Part shown: positions 28,236 to 36,497 of the stretch, piece by piece
How the letters are laid out: each line of letters begins with the position of its first letter
Position numbering within the stretch: the stretch's first letter is position 1
From: a virus
Direction: 5' to 3' (one strand)
Length of the DNA stretch: 57,305 nucleotides
IMG/VR virus record: IMGVR_UViG_3300025120_000059
Location: 1 to 57,305 of that record
Notes under the pieces: model-generated
The model's database searches: none
Seen by the model: the letters and a program-made list of their open reading frames with translations, nothing else
What the model was told of the DNA's origin: nothing
Made by a program: the position numbers and the translations under genes

Positions 28236-28619
28236 GTGTCTAACTGGGAATACTTTACTGAAGATGAGATGCGTTGTAAGGGTACTGGAGAGTGCCATAT
28301 GGATGAAGAGTTTATGGAAAAACTTATTCGTTTAAGAAAAGACTACGACAATCCAATGATTATATCTTCAGGTTACAGGGACATAGCGTATAATACTACA
28401 ATAGGTGGCTCACCTAACTCTGCACATATCTATGGTAAGGCTGCTGATATTTTAATTGGTGGTCACGAAGCTTTTAAACTACTACGTCTTGCTATTATAC
28501 ATGAGTTCAAGGGTATTGGTGTGTCTCAACGTGGCATGTATGAACGCCGCTTCTTGCACCTTGATACAATGGAAGATGGGGATCACCATCCTCGTCCGTG
28601 GTTATGGAGTTATAAGTAA
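28236..28619 (+). CDS. M15-type zinc peptidase (endolysin)
   Basis: A 127-residue protein starting at GTG next to the previous stop with GGAG upstream. It matches the small peptidase M15 (M15A_3) family: YRDIAYN near residue 47, SAHIYGKAADI with zinc ligands His64 and Asp71, and FLHLD with His108. These enzymes cut peptide cross-links of peptidoglycan. The whole protein is a single domain with no signal peptide, so it needs a holin for release. It is the main candidate endolysin. Confidence 0.9.
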   Translation: MSNWEYFTEDEMRCKGTGECHMDEEFMEKLIRLRKDYDNPMIISSGYRDIAYNTTIGGSPNSAHIYGKAADILIGGHEAFKLLRLAIIHEFKGIGVSQRGMYERRFLHLDTMEDGDHHPRPWLWSYK

Positions 28620-28697
28620 ATGACAGGTCGTTCATTTATTATATTTTTTATAGCAGTAATACTAACAGCTATAATTGTTGGTCCTGCTAACGTATAA
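28620..28697 (+). CDS. 25-residue single-span membrane peptide
   Basis: The ATG follows the endolysin TAA directly. The product is MTGRSFIIFFIAVILTAII plus GPANV, almost entirely one membrane helix. A GGAG lies about 12 nt upstream. Its place between endolysin and a membrane/coiled-coil protein suggests a lysis accessory (pinholin, antiholin or leader peptide), but its size makes this uncertain. Confidence 0.45.
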   Translation: MTGRSFIIFFIAVILTAIIVGPANV

Positions 28698-28710
28698 TAC
28701 GGAGGTTAGT

Positions 28711-29073
28711 ATGGAAGGTGGTATTGACATACGTCTGGTCGTAACTATTGCTGGCATCTTATTCAGTGTAGCAGGAGCCAGTGCTGTAGCTAAGATGCAG
28801 ATTAAACAGTTAGTAGAAAAGCTGGATGATATTGAGCAACGTCTGCGTAAGATGGATGCTCGTAGTGATAAGCTAATCACTTCAACTGAAACTCAGGAAC
28901 AAAGAATTAATATTTTAGCAAAGATGGCAAGTCCTGAAAATCTTAGAAGAGATCATATGCAAATGGCAGAGATTGTTACGCATGTAGAACGACTACAAAA
29001 AGATTGTGATAGACTATATTCCATGCATAATGGAACACATCCTCCTGTTCCTAGTGAAAGAGTAGGTAAATAA
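28711..29073 (+). CDS. membrane-anchored coiled-coil protein, possible inner-membrane spanin
   Basis: A 120-residue protein. I choose the ATG at 28711 because GGAGG lies 5 nt before it; an upstream ATG has no such site. Residues 7-27 (IRLVVTIAGILFSVAGASAVA) form one membrane span, followed by a long coiled coil (residues 30-75, KQLVEKLDDIEQRLRKMD) and a soluble tail. That is the layout of an i-spanin or of a small coiled-coil holin-like protein. It is the last gene before the terminator. Confidence 0.6.
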   Translation: MEGGIDIRLVVTIAGILFSVAGASAVAKMQIKQLVEKLDDIEQRLRKMDARSDKLITSTETQEQRINILAKMASPENLRRDHMQMAEIVTHVERLQKDCDRLYSMHNGTHPPVPSERVGK

Positions 29074-29143
29074 GTTAATATCCTCTGTAACGAGCTAGGA
29101 GCGTCATACAGAAGAATCAGTACCTCTGGGCTATACGCCTACC

Positions 29144-29192
29144 AGAAGGGCTAGAGAAGGCTACTCAGTGGCTCTCCTAGCCCTTCTTTTTT
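29144..29192 (+). terminator. Rho-independent terminator for the late + strand operon
   Basis: An 11-bp perfect stem (AGAAGGGCTAG against CTAGCCCTTCT) closes a 22-nt loop and is followed by a T-run (TTTTT) on the + strand. It lies between the last late gene and the convergent small terminase gene, whose stop codon overlaps the T-run. On the - strand no T-run follows, so it works mainly in one direction. The 70 bases before it (29074-29143) hold nothing I can name. Confidence 0.85.
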
Positions 29193-29685
29193 ACTCTACC
29201 AGTAGGGAATTTTCCTCTTCACTGTCTCCAAGCGGTTCTTCTGCATCATCAACAACATCTTCTTCAAATAAGGCAGTAGCAAACTCACACTTAGATAAAA
29301 GGTGTACAACTTTCTCTTCTCCCAGTACATTTAAACATCCAACAATAGCAGTCTCTAGTGTGTCCTTATCCATAGATAAACCACTATCACTATTAGAACC
29401 ACGAATACGTGACAATAGTTCAAGTGCTTTGATAGCACTGTTAGTATGTCCGTTTGCTTTAGCAAATGTATACTGACTTTCTATTTCTTCTATAACATTA
29501 ACATCTGTCTCAAGCTGTTGTTCAAGTTCATGTACACGATCAACTACTTCTTGATTCTGTAGTAACCTGTATCCTTGATTGTAAGCAGAGTCAGCAGCAT
29601 AACCAGCAGCCTTTGCTGCCTCAGTTGCATTGCGATGCAGAACGTAAGCCTCTGCAAACTTTTCTTGCTTCTCGTTAAGAGACAT
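29191..29685 (-). CDS. terS: terminase small subunit
   Basis: A 164-residue protein starting MSLNEKQEKFAEAYVLHRNATEAAKAAGYAA, then AYNQGYRLLQNQEVVDRV. This LN-KQ--F---Y----NATEAA--AGY pattern with a following helix is the DNA-binding N-terminus of the Terminase_2 small subunit family. The centre is helical for oligomer formation and the end is acidic. It recognises viral DNA for packaging. It is about 21 kb from the large subunit gene and on the opposite strand, which is unusual. Confidence 0.85.
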   Translation of the reverse strand: MSLNEKQEKFAEAYVLHRNATEAAKAAGYAADSAYNQGYRLLQNQEVVDRVHELEQQLETDVNVIEEIESQYTFAKANGHTNSAIKALELLSRIRGSNSDSGLSMDKDTLETAIVGCLNVLGEEKVVHLLSKCEFATALFEEDVVDDAEEPLGDSEEENSLLVE

Positions 29686-30086
29686 TATTTCATATTACTT
29701 CTGGCTACACCCTTCCACTTCTCAGCAGTACGCATACCACCAAGTCCTAAAAGAGAAAGCAGGAGTGTCATCAAAGCTTGTGTATCCAGTGCAGGTAGTT
29801 CTACTATAGGATACCAGATAGCAAGCCCCCAACTCAGAACAGGTGCCAGTATAAACTGCCACATCAAAGCAAAGCAACATACCCACATGATAGCTGGCCT
29901 AGCTCCACTTACAAAGATGGAGGGATGCTTTGCCTGTTCAATGTTTGCTTCTGCTTGAGCAAGGTCAAGCGATACCATCTGTGTCTGAAGCTCATGCTCT
30001 AGCTTTTTCTTCAGGTCTTTATCTTCTACAAACTTATCAAGTACCTTACCGGCTACACCGATAACTGAATCTGCAATACCTAACAT
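29685..30086 (-). CDS. 3-TM holin (GTA/phage holin type)
   Basis: A 133-residue protein. Residues 1-50 are a charged helix. Then come HPSIFVSGARPAIMWVCCFALMWQF, a second hydrophobic stretch (VLSWGLAIWYPIV), and LLLSLLGLGGMRTAEKWKG near the end. This is the pattern of the three-span holin family also found in gene transfer agents (with the R-P-----W and GLGG-RT-EK motifs). It would permeabilise the inner membrane for the endolysin. It is encoded in the - strand operon, not beside the endolysin operon. Confidence 0.8.
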   Translation of the reverse strand: MLGIADSVIGVAGKVLDKFVEDKDLKKKLEHELQTQMVSLDLAQAEANIEQAKHPSIFVSGARPAIMWVCCFALMWQFILAPVLSWGLAIWYPIVELPALDTQALMTLLLSLLGLGGMRTAEKWKGVARSNMK

Positions 30087-30775
30087 TCTTGTTCCTCCTC
30101 TTTCTTTAGTTTAACAACACGAGGATACTGATCTATCCTATAACCTTCAGTATAAAAAGTCTTGGTATCTCCTTCTTCCATTGTATCAGCAAAGAGATAT
30201 ATTTTCAAGTGTTTAAATTTTCTACTTTTCTCAGCTAACATCTGAAGCCAATCATTAGGGGAGAATACAGAGATGTGAGCATTCCTACCATCAGGCAGAA
30301 CTTTTACTGCTTCGTAACAAGCTACGTTTAGAAATACCATCTTTTTTGCATATGAAAAGATTTCCTCAACCACCCAACCCAAGTCTTCTTCTGCAATATG
30401 TTCAAGAACATCTGTGCATATCACTGCGTCTTTCTTATGTATAGGAAGCTTACTATATTTTTCATAGCCGGGATCAAAGAGTTCACACTCATCCAACTCC
30501 CAATATTCAGGAAGAGGACAGTCAATCTCATTAGTCATCTCTGAAAACTTATCAGTATATAGTACTGCCTTGCCACACCCATAGTCAAGTACAGACTTAC
30601 AGTCATTGTTTTTCAGGTATAGTTTAATAAGGTCCACAAACTTTAGAAGGCTACGTCCATTGAACATTCCTTCTCCCTGATCATGCTTCTCCTCATACAT
30701 CTTAACAAGATTCACATAATCATCTGATGGGTTATGTCTACTGTTAATGTTATCTATACTAATATCAGACATCAT
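30080..30775 (-). CDS. class I SAM-dependent methyltransferase
   Basis: A 231-residue protein. Motif I is SVLDYGCGKAVLY (about residue 60), with an acidic strand end near 95 (WELDECELFDPGYEKY) and VICTDVLEHIAEEDLGWVVEEIF as the post-motif region, all typical of class I methyltransferases. The protein overlaps the next upstream gene by 11 nt and is in a unit with two sugar-transfer proteins, suggesting O-methylation of a sugar. The substrate is unknown. Confidence 0.75.
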   Translation of the reverse strand: MMSDISIDNINSRHNPSDDYVNLVKMYEEKHDQGEGMFNGRSLLKFVDLIKLYLKNNDCKSVLDYGCGKAVLYTDKFSEMTNEIDCPLPEYWELDECELFDPGYEKYSKLPIHKKDAVICTDVLEHIAEEDLGWVVEEIFSYAKKMVFLNVACYEAVKVLPDGRNAHISVFSPNDWLQMLAEKSRKFKHLKIYLFADTMEEGDTKTFYTEGYRIDQYPRVVKLKKEEEQEC

Positions 30776-33149
30776 AATATCCTTTAAATTTAATTCTAGC
30801 GTCTTGTTCTTCTTTGATCTTCCAAAGGTCAGCTACCATAGTATCTTCACCATGAAAAGTCAGTATGCCGTCAAGGCCGGGATCACTAAATACTTTTTCA
30901 CAATCCTGTGCCATAGCTAGTAGCTCACCTGTTGTCCAGTAAGTTTGATCTTTAACATTGACTTGTATGTATTTAGGCTTGGGAGTTTCCCCACCTTCAA
31001 GATCACCAGTAGTTTCTGTCATCTCTTCTTTGGTTGGTTCTTCACGGCAACAGTCAAAACCAAACAAGTGTAAATCTCTGAACCCCATTGTATGCATCAT
31101 ACCAATAGCTCTCATTGCAGCACATGTACCACCAGTAATAAGAGTAGCTCCTTTAGGAATGCCAAGACTTTCATTAAGCCTTACCTGTTGGTTTTGTATC
31201 TGCGCTCCCTGTTCTTCTTCAGTTCTTAGTGAGTCAGTAAATGCATGCCATCCCCACAGTTTAACATTACGTTCTTTAAGGTGTGCAGTTACTGATGGAT
31301 CAGTCATAGATGCTACAAAGAAATTAGTATCTGCATGTGTAGTTTTAAACAGGTCCTTACGTATAATATTATGGGTACTCTTCTGAGTAATGGGTCGTGG
31401 ATCAAGAACAATACATCCCCACGGAATAATATTATTCTTCATCAGACCCGGCAGTGCATGTTTAACAGTAAGCACTTTGCAGCCGGGATGTTCATGTATA
31501 AATTTTTCTAGTTTACCGTAATCTAGATAAGGTCCAGCAGAGACAATGACCCCGACTTCTCTATGAGGTGGATGCTTCTGTACCCATTTATTTTCATCAA
31601 TGCTTTTCATATTAGATTTAATATTATTAGCAATGTATTCTTTAGATACAGAATCTCTGGGATGTACTATAATTGGTACACGTTTTAAGTCTTCTGGAAC
31701 TTCTTCCAATGTAGCATCGTGAAGTATAACAGCAAGATGTGTATGTCCTGCTGGCAGAACTTTATCAGTAGAAGGCAATACATGTTTTCTTGTTGGTACA
31801 CTTTCATCAAACTCTGTCCAACCATCTTCTGTAGTTTTTTCTGCGTTTACTTTCTTAATAAGAATAGCATCAAAAACTTTCTTAACTCCCTGATGTTTTT
31901 CATCAGGTATAACTATAGCATCTGGATTAGGATTGTCTGTTTCATCACGTTCTTTTGTAAAGAAATGATCCATGATTACAACAGGAGTATTCTTCAAACA
32001 GTTGTACTCATGTTGTACTGTTTCTTCGCTATTACCACTACCGATAAATGCAAGGTCCGCAACAAAAGGTTCGTTTCTTTTCTCAAGAGTATCACGAACA
32101 TTGCCTTTATGTATCTCATAGGAAAATGTTTTATTCTTTTCCCTCTTCATATGTTCTTTAAACTCTTCAAACCTTTTTACAACAGCAGCCTTTGTATTGT
32201 GAGGCTTAACATTATTTTCTTCTGCGTCTAGTTCTGCCGTTGCATCTTCAAACAAATCATACCCAATGTAATGTACAGCATCTCTATTGTCAAAGGCAGC
32301 AAGAGCCATCTCAATAGCACGACCACCATTCCATGTACCTGTCTCAAGAATAGTTTCAGGTTTGTAATGTCGAATCAAATCAGCAAGCTGCTTATATCTA
32401 TTAGGTAGGATGTCAGGTGTGGTATCTGTTTCAGATAAAGATACTATCCTATTTCCCTGACTGTCTCTAAAGTTAGCAGAAGATTTATCTGCCAGATTAA
32501 TAAACAAACTTTTAAATGAGTTAGAAGAATGTAGATTAAAACCATGTGCATTATAGATAGTAAGAAGACGACTAAGAATAAAGGTGGTTGTCCATTCTCT
32601 GTAGTTAAGATATTCTCCTGAGACGTAAGCACCTCTTAGATCGCCAAGAAGATCAACCGTGGTTTGTTTAGAAAGATTAAATGCTGCAAAGTAATCAGCA
32701 TCTTCCATACACATAAAGTCACAGTCTTTTTTAATATATCTCTCAAGAGTTTCAGTTCTAATATCTTTGGTAATAAGACTAAGAGGTTCCAACCAAAGGA
32801 GCCATGCATCACTATTGTTAAAGGCACACTCACTAATAGCAAATGCTTTAGGTGCAGCAGACATACCATCTAAAGCTTCACTATAATTTATAGCTCCACC
32901 TTCTGTTCCGTTGTGTTCTTTATTCTCCTTAATAAAGTTTGAGTACTCTTCAACATCTTCTAGGTTATGATAAAAGATATTCTTTTGTTTAGGAACATCG
33001 TAATTATCAATGTCCATGTTATAGTAATAACAATGAAACTCAAAATCAGGTTGCCAATTATTCTTAAATGACTCTAGAAGTTTGTGTCCATTTTGTTTAA
33101 AGAGCTTTTCATTAAAAGCTGTAGCTACTTTAAAGTTCATAAGGTTCAA
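30765..33149 (-). CDS. three-domain fusion: glycosyltransferase-like, methyltransferase, DUF115/MptE-like
   Basis: A 794-residue protein with three regions. Residues 1-245 resemble a sugar-transferase domain (FKVATAFNEKLFKQNGHKLLESF, DAWLLWLEP, DCDFMCMEDADYFAAFNL). Residues 255-440 hold a methyltransferase-like domain (PETILETGTWNGGRAIEMALAAF, IGYDLFEDA, VVIMDHF). Residues 520-794 look like DUF115, the core of bacterial flagellin-modifying Maf proteins and archaeal MptE (EVGVIVSAGPYLDYGKLEKF, CIVLDPRP, LITGGTCAAMRAIGMMHTMGF). The protein probably builds or transfers a modified sugar. The domain calls are by motif only. Confidence 0.65.
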   Translation of the reverse strand: MNLMNFKVATAFNEKLFKQNGHKLLESFKNNWQPDFEFHCYYYNMDIDNYDVPKQKNIFYHNLEDVEEYSNFIKENKEHNGTEGGAINYSEALDGMSAAPKAFAISECAFNNSDAWLLWLEPLSLITKDIRTETLERYIKKDCDFMCMEDADYFAAFNLSKQTTVDLLGDLRGAYVSGEYLNYREWTTTFILSRLLTIYNAHGFNLHSSNSFKSLFINLADKSSANFRDSQGNRIVSLSETDTTPDILPNRYKQLADLIRHYKPETILETGTWNGGRAIEMALAAFDNRDAVHYIGYDLFEDATAELDAEENNVKPHNTKAAVVKRFEEFKEHMKREKNKTFSYEIHKGNVRDTLEKRNEPFVADLAFIGSGNSEETVQHEYNCLKNTPVVIMDHFFTKERDETDNPNPDAIVIPDEKHQGVKKVFDAILIKKVNAEKTTEDGWTEFDESVPTRKHVLPSTDKVLPAGHTHLAVILHDATLEEVPEDLKRVPIIVHPRDSVSKEYIANNIKSNMKSIDENKWVQKHPPHREVGVIVSAGPYLDYGKLEKFIHEHPGCKVLTVKHALPGLMKNNIIPWGCIVLDPRPITQKSTHNIIRKDLFKTTHADTNFFVASMTDPSVTAHLKERNVKLWGWHAFTDSLRTEEEQGAQIQNQQVRLNESLGIPKGATLITGGTCAAMRAIGMMHTMGFRDLHLFGFDCCREEPTKEEMTETTGDLEGGETPKPKYIQVNVKDQTYWTTGELLAMAQDCEKVFSDPGLDGILTFHGEDTMVADLWKIKEEQDARIKFKGYYDV

Positions 33150-33912
33150 TTATTCCTTTCCCTGCAAGGTATGTGTAATCTCCATTCCATTCAGAGGCGT
33201 AGATACCATCTATTGATCTACCACATTTCCATTCTTTAAACCACGGTCCACCTGTAGTAAAGTGTACGTTCTTAGCTTTCATATCTTCAGGTGAATGACC
33301 ATCAAGCCAGTTCCACTCCTGATGTATCGTTCCAATGTCAGAGTCTTTGTCAGGCAACCACTCAAAGCCATGCAGCCATGATCCTGACTGTGTGTTAACA
33401 ACTTCAGGAGTTAGCTTTCTATTTAGATCGTGTCCACAGTTCCACAGAATAAGACTTGACCAGTTCTTCCTGCGATAGTGTTCCTGCTTCTTACCATCCA
33501 TCTTGTATTCTTCAGCAGGTTCATACTGATGCTTAACACAATAAGCTGGATAGTAATCCATGTTGTACTCTTCAAAGATTTCATTGATATCGGTACGTAG
33601 ATACATGTCACAGTCCATGTACAAAGCCCAACCCTGATACATATTCAGAGCAGGTACAAGAAAGCGTGAGAAGCTGAACTCAGTAGAGAACGGCTTACCA
33701 TCTATGTCATCAATCATCTGTCCATCTTGAACTGTATGCTTACGATTGTACATACCCATACGTTCCAGAACATCCAGACGCAGAGGTTTGATGTCTACAT
33801 TATCAACAGCAATCCGTTCAATCGTAAACTTTAAAACTTCATAAGCTACGTCTTCTCTTGGATCGTATCCAATGTAAACTGTGTTAGGGGACTTTCTCAT
33901 ATATAACTCCAT
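33130..33912 (-). CDS. GT8-like glycosyltransferase
   Basis: A 260-residue protein. It has the hallmark strand FLVPALNMYQGWALYMDCDMYLRTD with a DCD (DxD) metal/nucleotide-sugar motif near residue 99, preceded by TVYIGYDPREDVAYEVL, and a WNCG plus W-H-EWN--DG ending region. This fits glycosyltransferases with a GT-A fold, like GT8. It overlaps the following gene by 20 nt and begins the sugar-modifying group. A sigma70 promoter lies just upstream. Confidence 0.75.
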   Translation of the reverse strand: MELYMRKSPNTVYIGYDPREDVAYEVLKFTIERIAVDNVDIKPLRLDVLERMGMYNRKHTVQDGQMIDDIDGKPFSTEFSFSRFLVPALNMYQGWALYMDCDMYLRTDINEIFEEYNMDYYPAYCVKHQYEPAEEYKMDGKKQEHYRRKNWSSLILWNCGHDLNRKLTPEVVNTQSGSWLHGFEWLPDKDSDIGTIHQEWNWLDGHSPEDMKAKNVHFTTGGPWFKEWKCGRSIDGIYASEWNGDYTYLAGKGIIEPYEL

Positions 33913-33928
33913 AGTTAACCGTTATACT

Positions 33929-33958
33929 ATTATAACATCATAATAGCTTTATTGTCAA
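33929..33958 (-). promoter_or_regulatory. consensus sigma70 promoter
   Basis: Read on the - strand: TTGACA, an 18-nt spacer, and TATAAT, both hexamers perfect. It lies 17 nt upstream of the glycosyltransferase start, with only a short leader, and would drive the sugar-transfer, holin and small terminase genes. It sits immediately after the tRNA gene. Confidence 0.85.
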
Positions 33959-33967
33959 GGACTTTCT

Positions 33968-34044
33968 TGGCGCACTTGGCAGGACTCGAACCTGCAACCT
34001 ACAGATTAGAAGTCTGTTGTTCTATCCAGTTGAACTACAAGTGC
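33968..34044 (-). tRNA. tRNA-Arg (anticodon TCT)
   Basis: A 77-nt cloverleaf reads cleanly on the - strand: 7-bp acceptor stem (GCACTTG with CAAGTGC), D arm, anticodon stem ACAGA/TCTGT with loop CTTCTAA, giving anticodon TCT for AGA codons, T arm with GGTTCGAGTCC, discriminator G and an encoded CCA end. AGA is a common Arg codon in the phage genes here, so it probably supplements host decoding. Confidence 0.95.
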
Positions 34045-34165
34045 TAGTATGTTGTATTTCTTTTAGATATTTTTTACCTTTTTCTGCTATTTCTTTTATA
34101 GTTCTAGTACAAACTACACAAAAGGTTTGTGTTGGATCAAGCTTACATTGTTTCTGACACTCCAT
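34022..34165 (-). CDS. DUF1289-like small Cys protein, overlapping the tRNA
   Basis: A 47-residue protein. I choose the ATG at 34165 because AAAGGAG lies 7 nt before it; the frame continues further upstream but would overlap the next gene. It reads CQKQCKLDPTQTFCVVCTRTIKEI, four Cys in the C---C--D-----C--C-RT--EI layout of DUF1289, probably binding zinc or an Fe-S cluster. Its last 23 nt (ending in HTSTCSSTG) are also the 5' part of the tRNA gene. Confidence 0.6.
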   Translation of the reverse strand: MECQKQCKLDPTQTFCVVCTRTIKEIAEKGKKYLKEIQHTSTCSSTG

Positions 34166-34199
34166 ACTTTTCTCCTTTGACTCCTCAGTGGGCCACCAG

Positions 34200-35885
34200 T
34201 TACACCCCACACGATCCACCATGACCTGTAATGTCACAGATGTCATGTGTCTCAAGACCTTCTTCAAACTCCTCACCAAGTTTTTCTACAGCTTCAGAAT
34301 ACGACACCGAAGATAGAGGCTGTCCTCCCCGACATCCATCAGGATACACCGTGAAACCTCGCAGCCTGTGAGCATAAGAAGCAAGAGTATTAGTAAACTC
34401 TTCAACAGTATCTTCATTGTTTAGTTTACTCCCCCACTTAGGCAGATTAATTGTACTGCTGATAGACATATCAACATAGTCCTGTACGTCTGCCTGAAAC
34501 TTCATGCGTCTCTGATAGTCCTCTGCAAGATCAAGTGCTGACTCAATGTTCTTTGGATCAATACCATAGAGATCAATAATCTCCTGTGCTGCACTGTCCA
34601 CCACGTACTGATAGTGCCAACGATTACCACCCTTCAGATACCTGCGCTTATAAGCAACAGCAAAGATAGGCTCAACACCTGTCGATGTTCCTGCAAGAAT
34701 ACCTATTGATCCAGTTGGAGCAATGGCTCTATTAGCGACAGGACGACTACAGCCAAGAGTATCAGCAAAGCTGGAGCTAACGTGATCACTAACTCCTTTA
34801 TATACCGATAGCCATTTGTGAAGTCCTTCAGTAACCTCATACTTCTCTCCTCCCTTAATTAACCATTCATGCATACCCATCAAACCAAGACCAAGCCTAC
34901 GGTTCTTCTCACGGGTTTCATAAACTTTAGCGTATGGAAGTTTTGCTCTGAGCGTACCGCACAACAAGAACTTAGTACCAAGCTCCACTACTTCAGCAAA
35001 CTCTGAAAGACTTTCAATCCTGCCCATGTTAACAGACCCAAGATTACACACGTCACTATCATCAGCGGAAGTAACTTCCGTACAAGCGTTGCGAAGCGTC
35101 TCATTCTCTTTATCAAAGAAGTTGAACGAGAAACCCGGCTCGGCAGTTGATAGGGCTTGACGAACATTCTGCTTAAAAGTATCCCCAACATCTCCTGTCT
35201 TCCAATAATTAAGTAACCATTCAGTATCATAGTTTACGCTAACATTTGTCATATCAAGAGGAGCATTAAAGTTAAAGTCTTGCTCCTTAACTTGACCAAC
35301 AGAGAATCCTGTCTCTCCAACAGGCATGTCATACCAGTTCTTGCTGGTAAGAAATTTATCTACATCAGGATGTTTCCAGTTCAGGCTGGCATAGATAGCA
35401 GACCTACGGCTACCACCCTGCATAACCCTGCGACCAATTTCGTTGATCATCTGCATCTTAGGTATGGGTCCACTTGACAGACCACCAGTACCATTAAGGA
35501 TACGTCCCTCTTCACGATAGACAGAGTAGTCAATACCAATGCCACCACCTGTCATAAGACAGGACTCAGACTTCCATGAGATGTCTGCCCAATCTTCTCT
35601 GGTATCCTCCTCTGCTTTGAGCAGGTAACAATTATTAAAAAACTTATTCTCTCTACCTGCATAGTAGAGGTAACGACCACCGGGAATAAACTTTAGGTCA
35701 GTGATCATACGCTTCAGTGCGTCTCTGTCATCCTTACTTAGATATTCTTTACACACATCATCCACCAATACAGATGACAGTGCGTCCCATGTCTCACACC
35801 CATGATGGGCGTACTTGTGTTTGAAAATGTCTTCGCTAAACTTAGAGCGAAACATTGGGTTCTCGTTAGATCGAAATTGTGGCAT
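34200..35885 (-). CDS. ribonucleotide reductase, probably class II (B12-dependent)
   Basis: A 561-residue catalytic subunit. It has IPGGRYLYYAG and NNCYLL (Cys86), a TGGGIGID loop, NACTE with the radical Cys268 and Glu270, DVCNLGSVN (Cys280, partner of Cys86), LGLGLMGMHEWL, and PTGSIGILAGTSTGVEPIFA. The end CDITGHGGSC (Cys550, Cys559) is a redox tail. It makes deoxynucleotides. No small (radical) subunit is encoded nearby and the chain is short, so class II using adenosylcobalamin is most likely. The class is inferred from this and not from a diagnostic motif. Confidence 0.85.
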   Translation of the reverse strand: MPQFRSNENPMFRSKFSEDIFKHKYAHHGCETWDALSSVLVDDVCKEYLSKDDRDALKRMITDLKFIPGGRYLYYAGRENKFFNNCYLLKAEEDTREDWADISWKSESCLMTGGGIGIDYSVYREEGRILNGTGGLSSGPIPKMQMINEIGRRVMQGGSRRSAIYASLNWKHPDVDKFLTSKNWYDMPVGETGFSVGQVKEQDFNFNAPLDMTNVSVNYDTEWLLNYWKTGDVGDTFKQNVRQALSTAEPGFSFNFFDKENETLRNACTEVTSADDSDVCNLGSVNMGRIESLSEFAEVVELGTKFLLCGTLRAKLPYAKVYETREKNRRLGLGLMGMHEWLIKGGEKYEVTEGLHKWLSVYKGVSDHVSSSFADTLGCSRPVANRAIAPTGSIGILAGTSTGVEPIFAVAYKRRYLKGGNRWHYQYVVDSAAQEIIDLYGIDPKNIESALDLAEDYQRRMKFQADVQDYVDMSISSTINLPKWGSKLNNEDTVEEFTNTLASYAHRLRGFTVYPDGCRGGQPLSSVSYSEAVEKLGEEFEEGLETHDICDITGHGGSCGV

Positions 35886-35899
35886 AGGTTTGTCCCCCT

Positions 35900-36208
35900 T
35901 TAGTTATCGTATTCCATTTCCAATATGAGTTGGGCGTAGTGGATAGCCTTCTCTATGTCTTTCCTGCCTTCTCCTTTGGTGCGATGGCGAGTGATGTATT
36001 TTATCACATTGCCCTCTAGATAGTCAAGCCCATTGGCATGAATATATTCTACTGGTTGTATCTTACATCCCTTGTAATGTTGTCCTCCAACTTGCTGCTT
36101 TAATGCTTTAGCTTCTTTTGTACGCCTCATGTAATAAGAATAGTTTCCCTCTTGTATAGGATAGTTTGAATGGTCATAGGAAAGAGTTAATTTTTCTTCT
36201 GATTTCAT
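35900..36208 (-). CDS. DUF3310 protein
   Basis: A 102-residue protein with GGAG 7 nt before the ATG. The core VGGQHYKGCKIQPVEYIHANGLDYLEGNVIKYITRH, then a GRKDIEKAIHYAQLILE helix, is the DUF3310 pattern (VGG-HY----I-P---I--N-L---G---KY--R). It is a common small protein of phage nucleotide and replication modules; the activity is unproven. It overlaps the upstream gene by 35 nt. Confidence 0.9.
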   Translation of the reverse strand: MKSEEKLTLSYDHSNYPIQEGNYSYYMRRTKEAKALKQQVGGQHYKGCKIQPVEYIHANGLDYLEGNVIKYITRHRTKGEGRKDIEKAIHYAQLILEMEYDN

Positions 36209-36497
36209 TAGCGTTCTCCGATGTTATAGTTTTAATAGCGAAGCTTCTTACTACTTTAGGTTCTAATCCAGCAAGCTCGCACGTTGCCTCAAAGTTTTCA
36301 CAGGTTACTCCAATAGAACAGAAGACCCATGCGCTTGCTTGATCACGATGCAGCACTGTCTCTAAACTTTCACTGGGTTCTTTAGGTTTGGATAAGTCTA
36401 ACAAAGCTTGAAGGATTATGGCAAGATGTAATGTCTTGTCTGAATCTTTCTCAGTTAGATCGTACAGTGTACCGAAGTCCGGTACTTCATTTGTCAT
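36174..36497 (-). CDS. hypothetical protein in the replication operon
   Basis: A 107-residue protein overlapping the upstream gene by 11 nt. It is helical: KTLHLAIILQALLDLSKP, then LHRDQASAWVFCSIGVTCENFEATCELAGL, which resembles a short DNA- or nucleotide-related helix bundle, and ends in VVRSFAIKTITSENANEIRRKI. No family assigned. The position between DUF3310 and the GIY-YIG gene is all that hints at function. Confidence 0.6.
   Translation of the reverse strand: MTNEVPDFGTLYDLTEKDSDKTLHLAIILQALLDLSKPKEPSESLETVLHRDQASAWVFCSIGVTCENFEATCELAGLEPKVVRSFAIKTITSENANEIRRKINSFL

Noticed and set aside
29074-29143. Bases before the late terminator as a tRNA or small RNA
   Set aside because: I tried to fold a cloverleaf or a stable stem and found none.
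21656-32231. Long antisense frames across the ejection and sugar-transfer genes
   Set aside because: They have no ribosome sites, mirror the codon pattern of the real genes and show no family motif.
34166-34279. Upstream extension of the DUF1289-like gene
   Set aside because: The longer frame would overlap the ribonucleotide reductase end by 80 nt and ignores a strong ribosome site at the shorter start.
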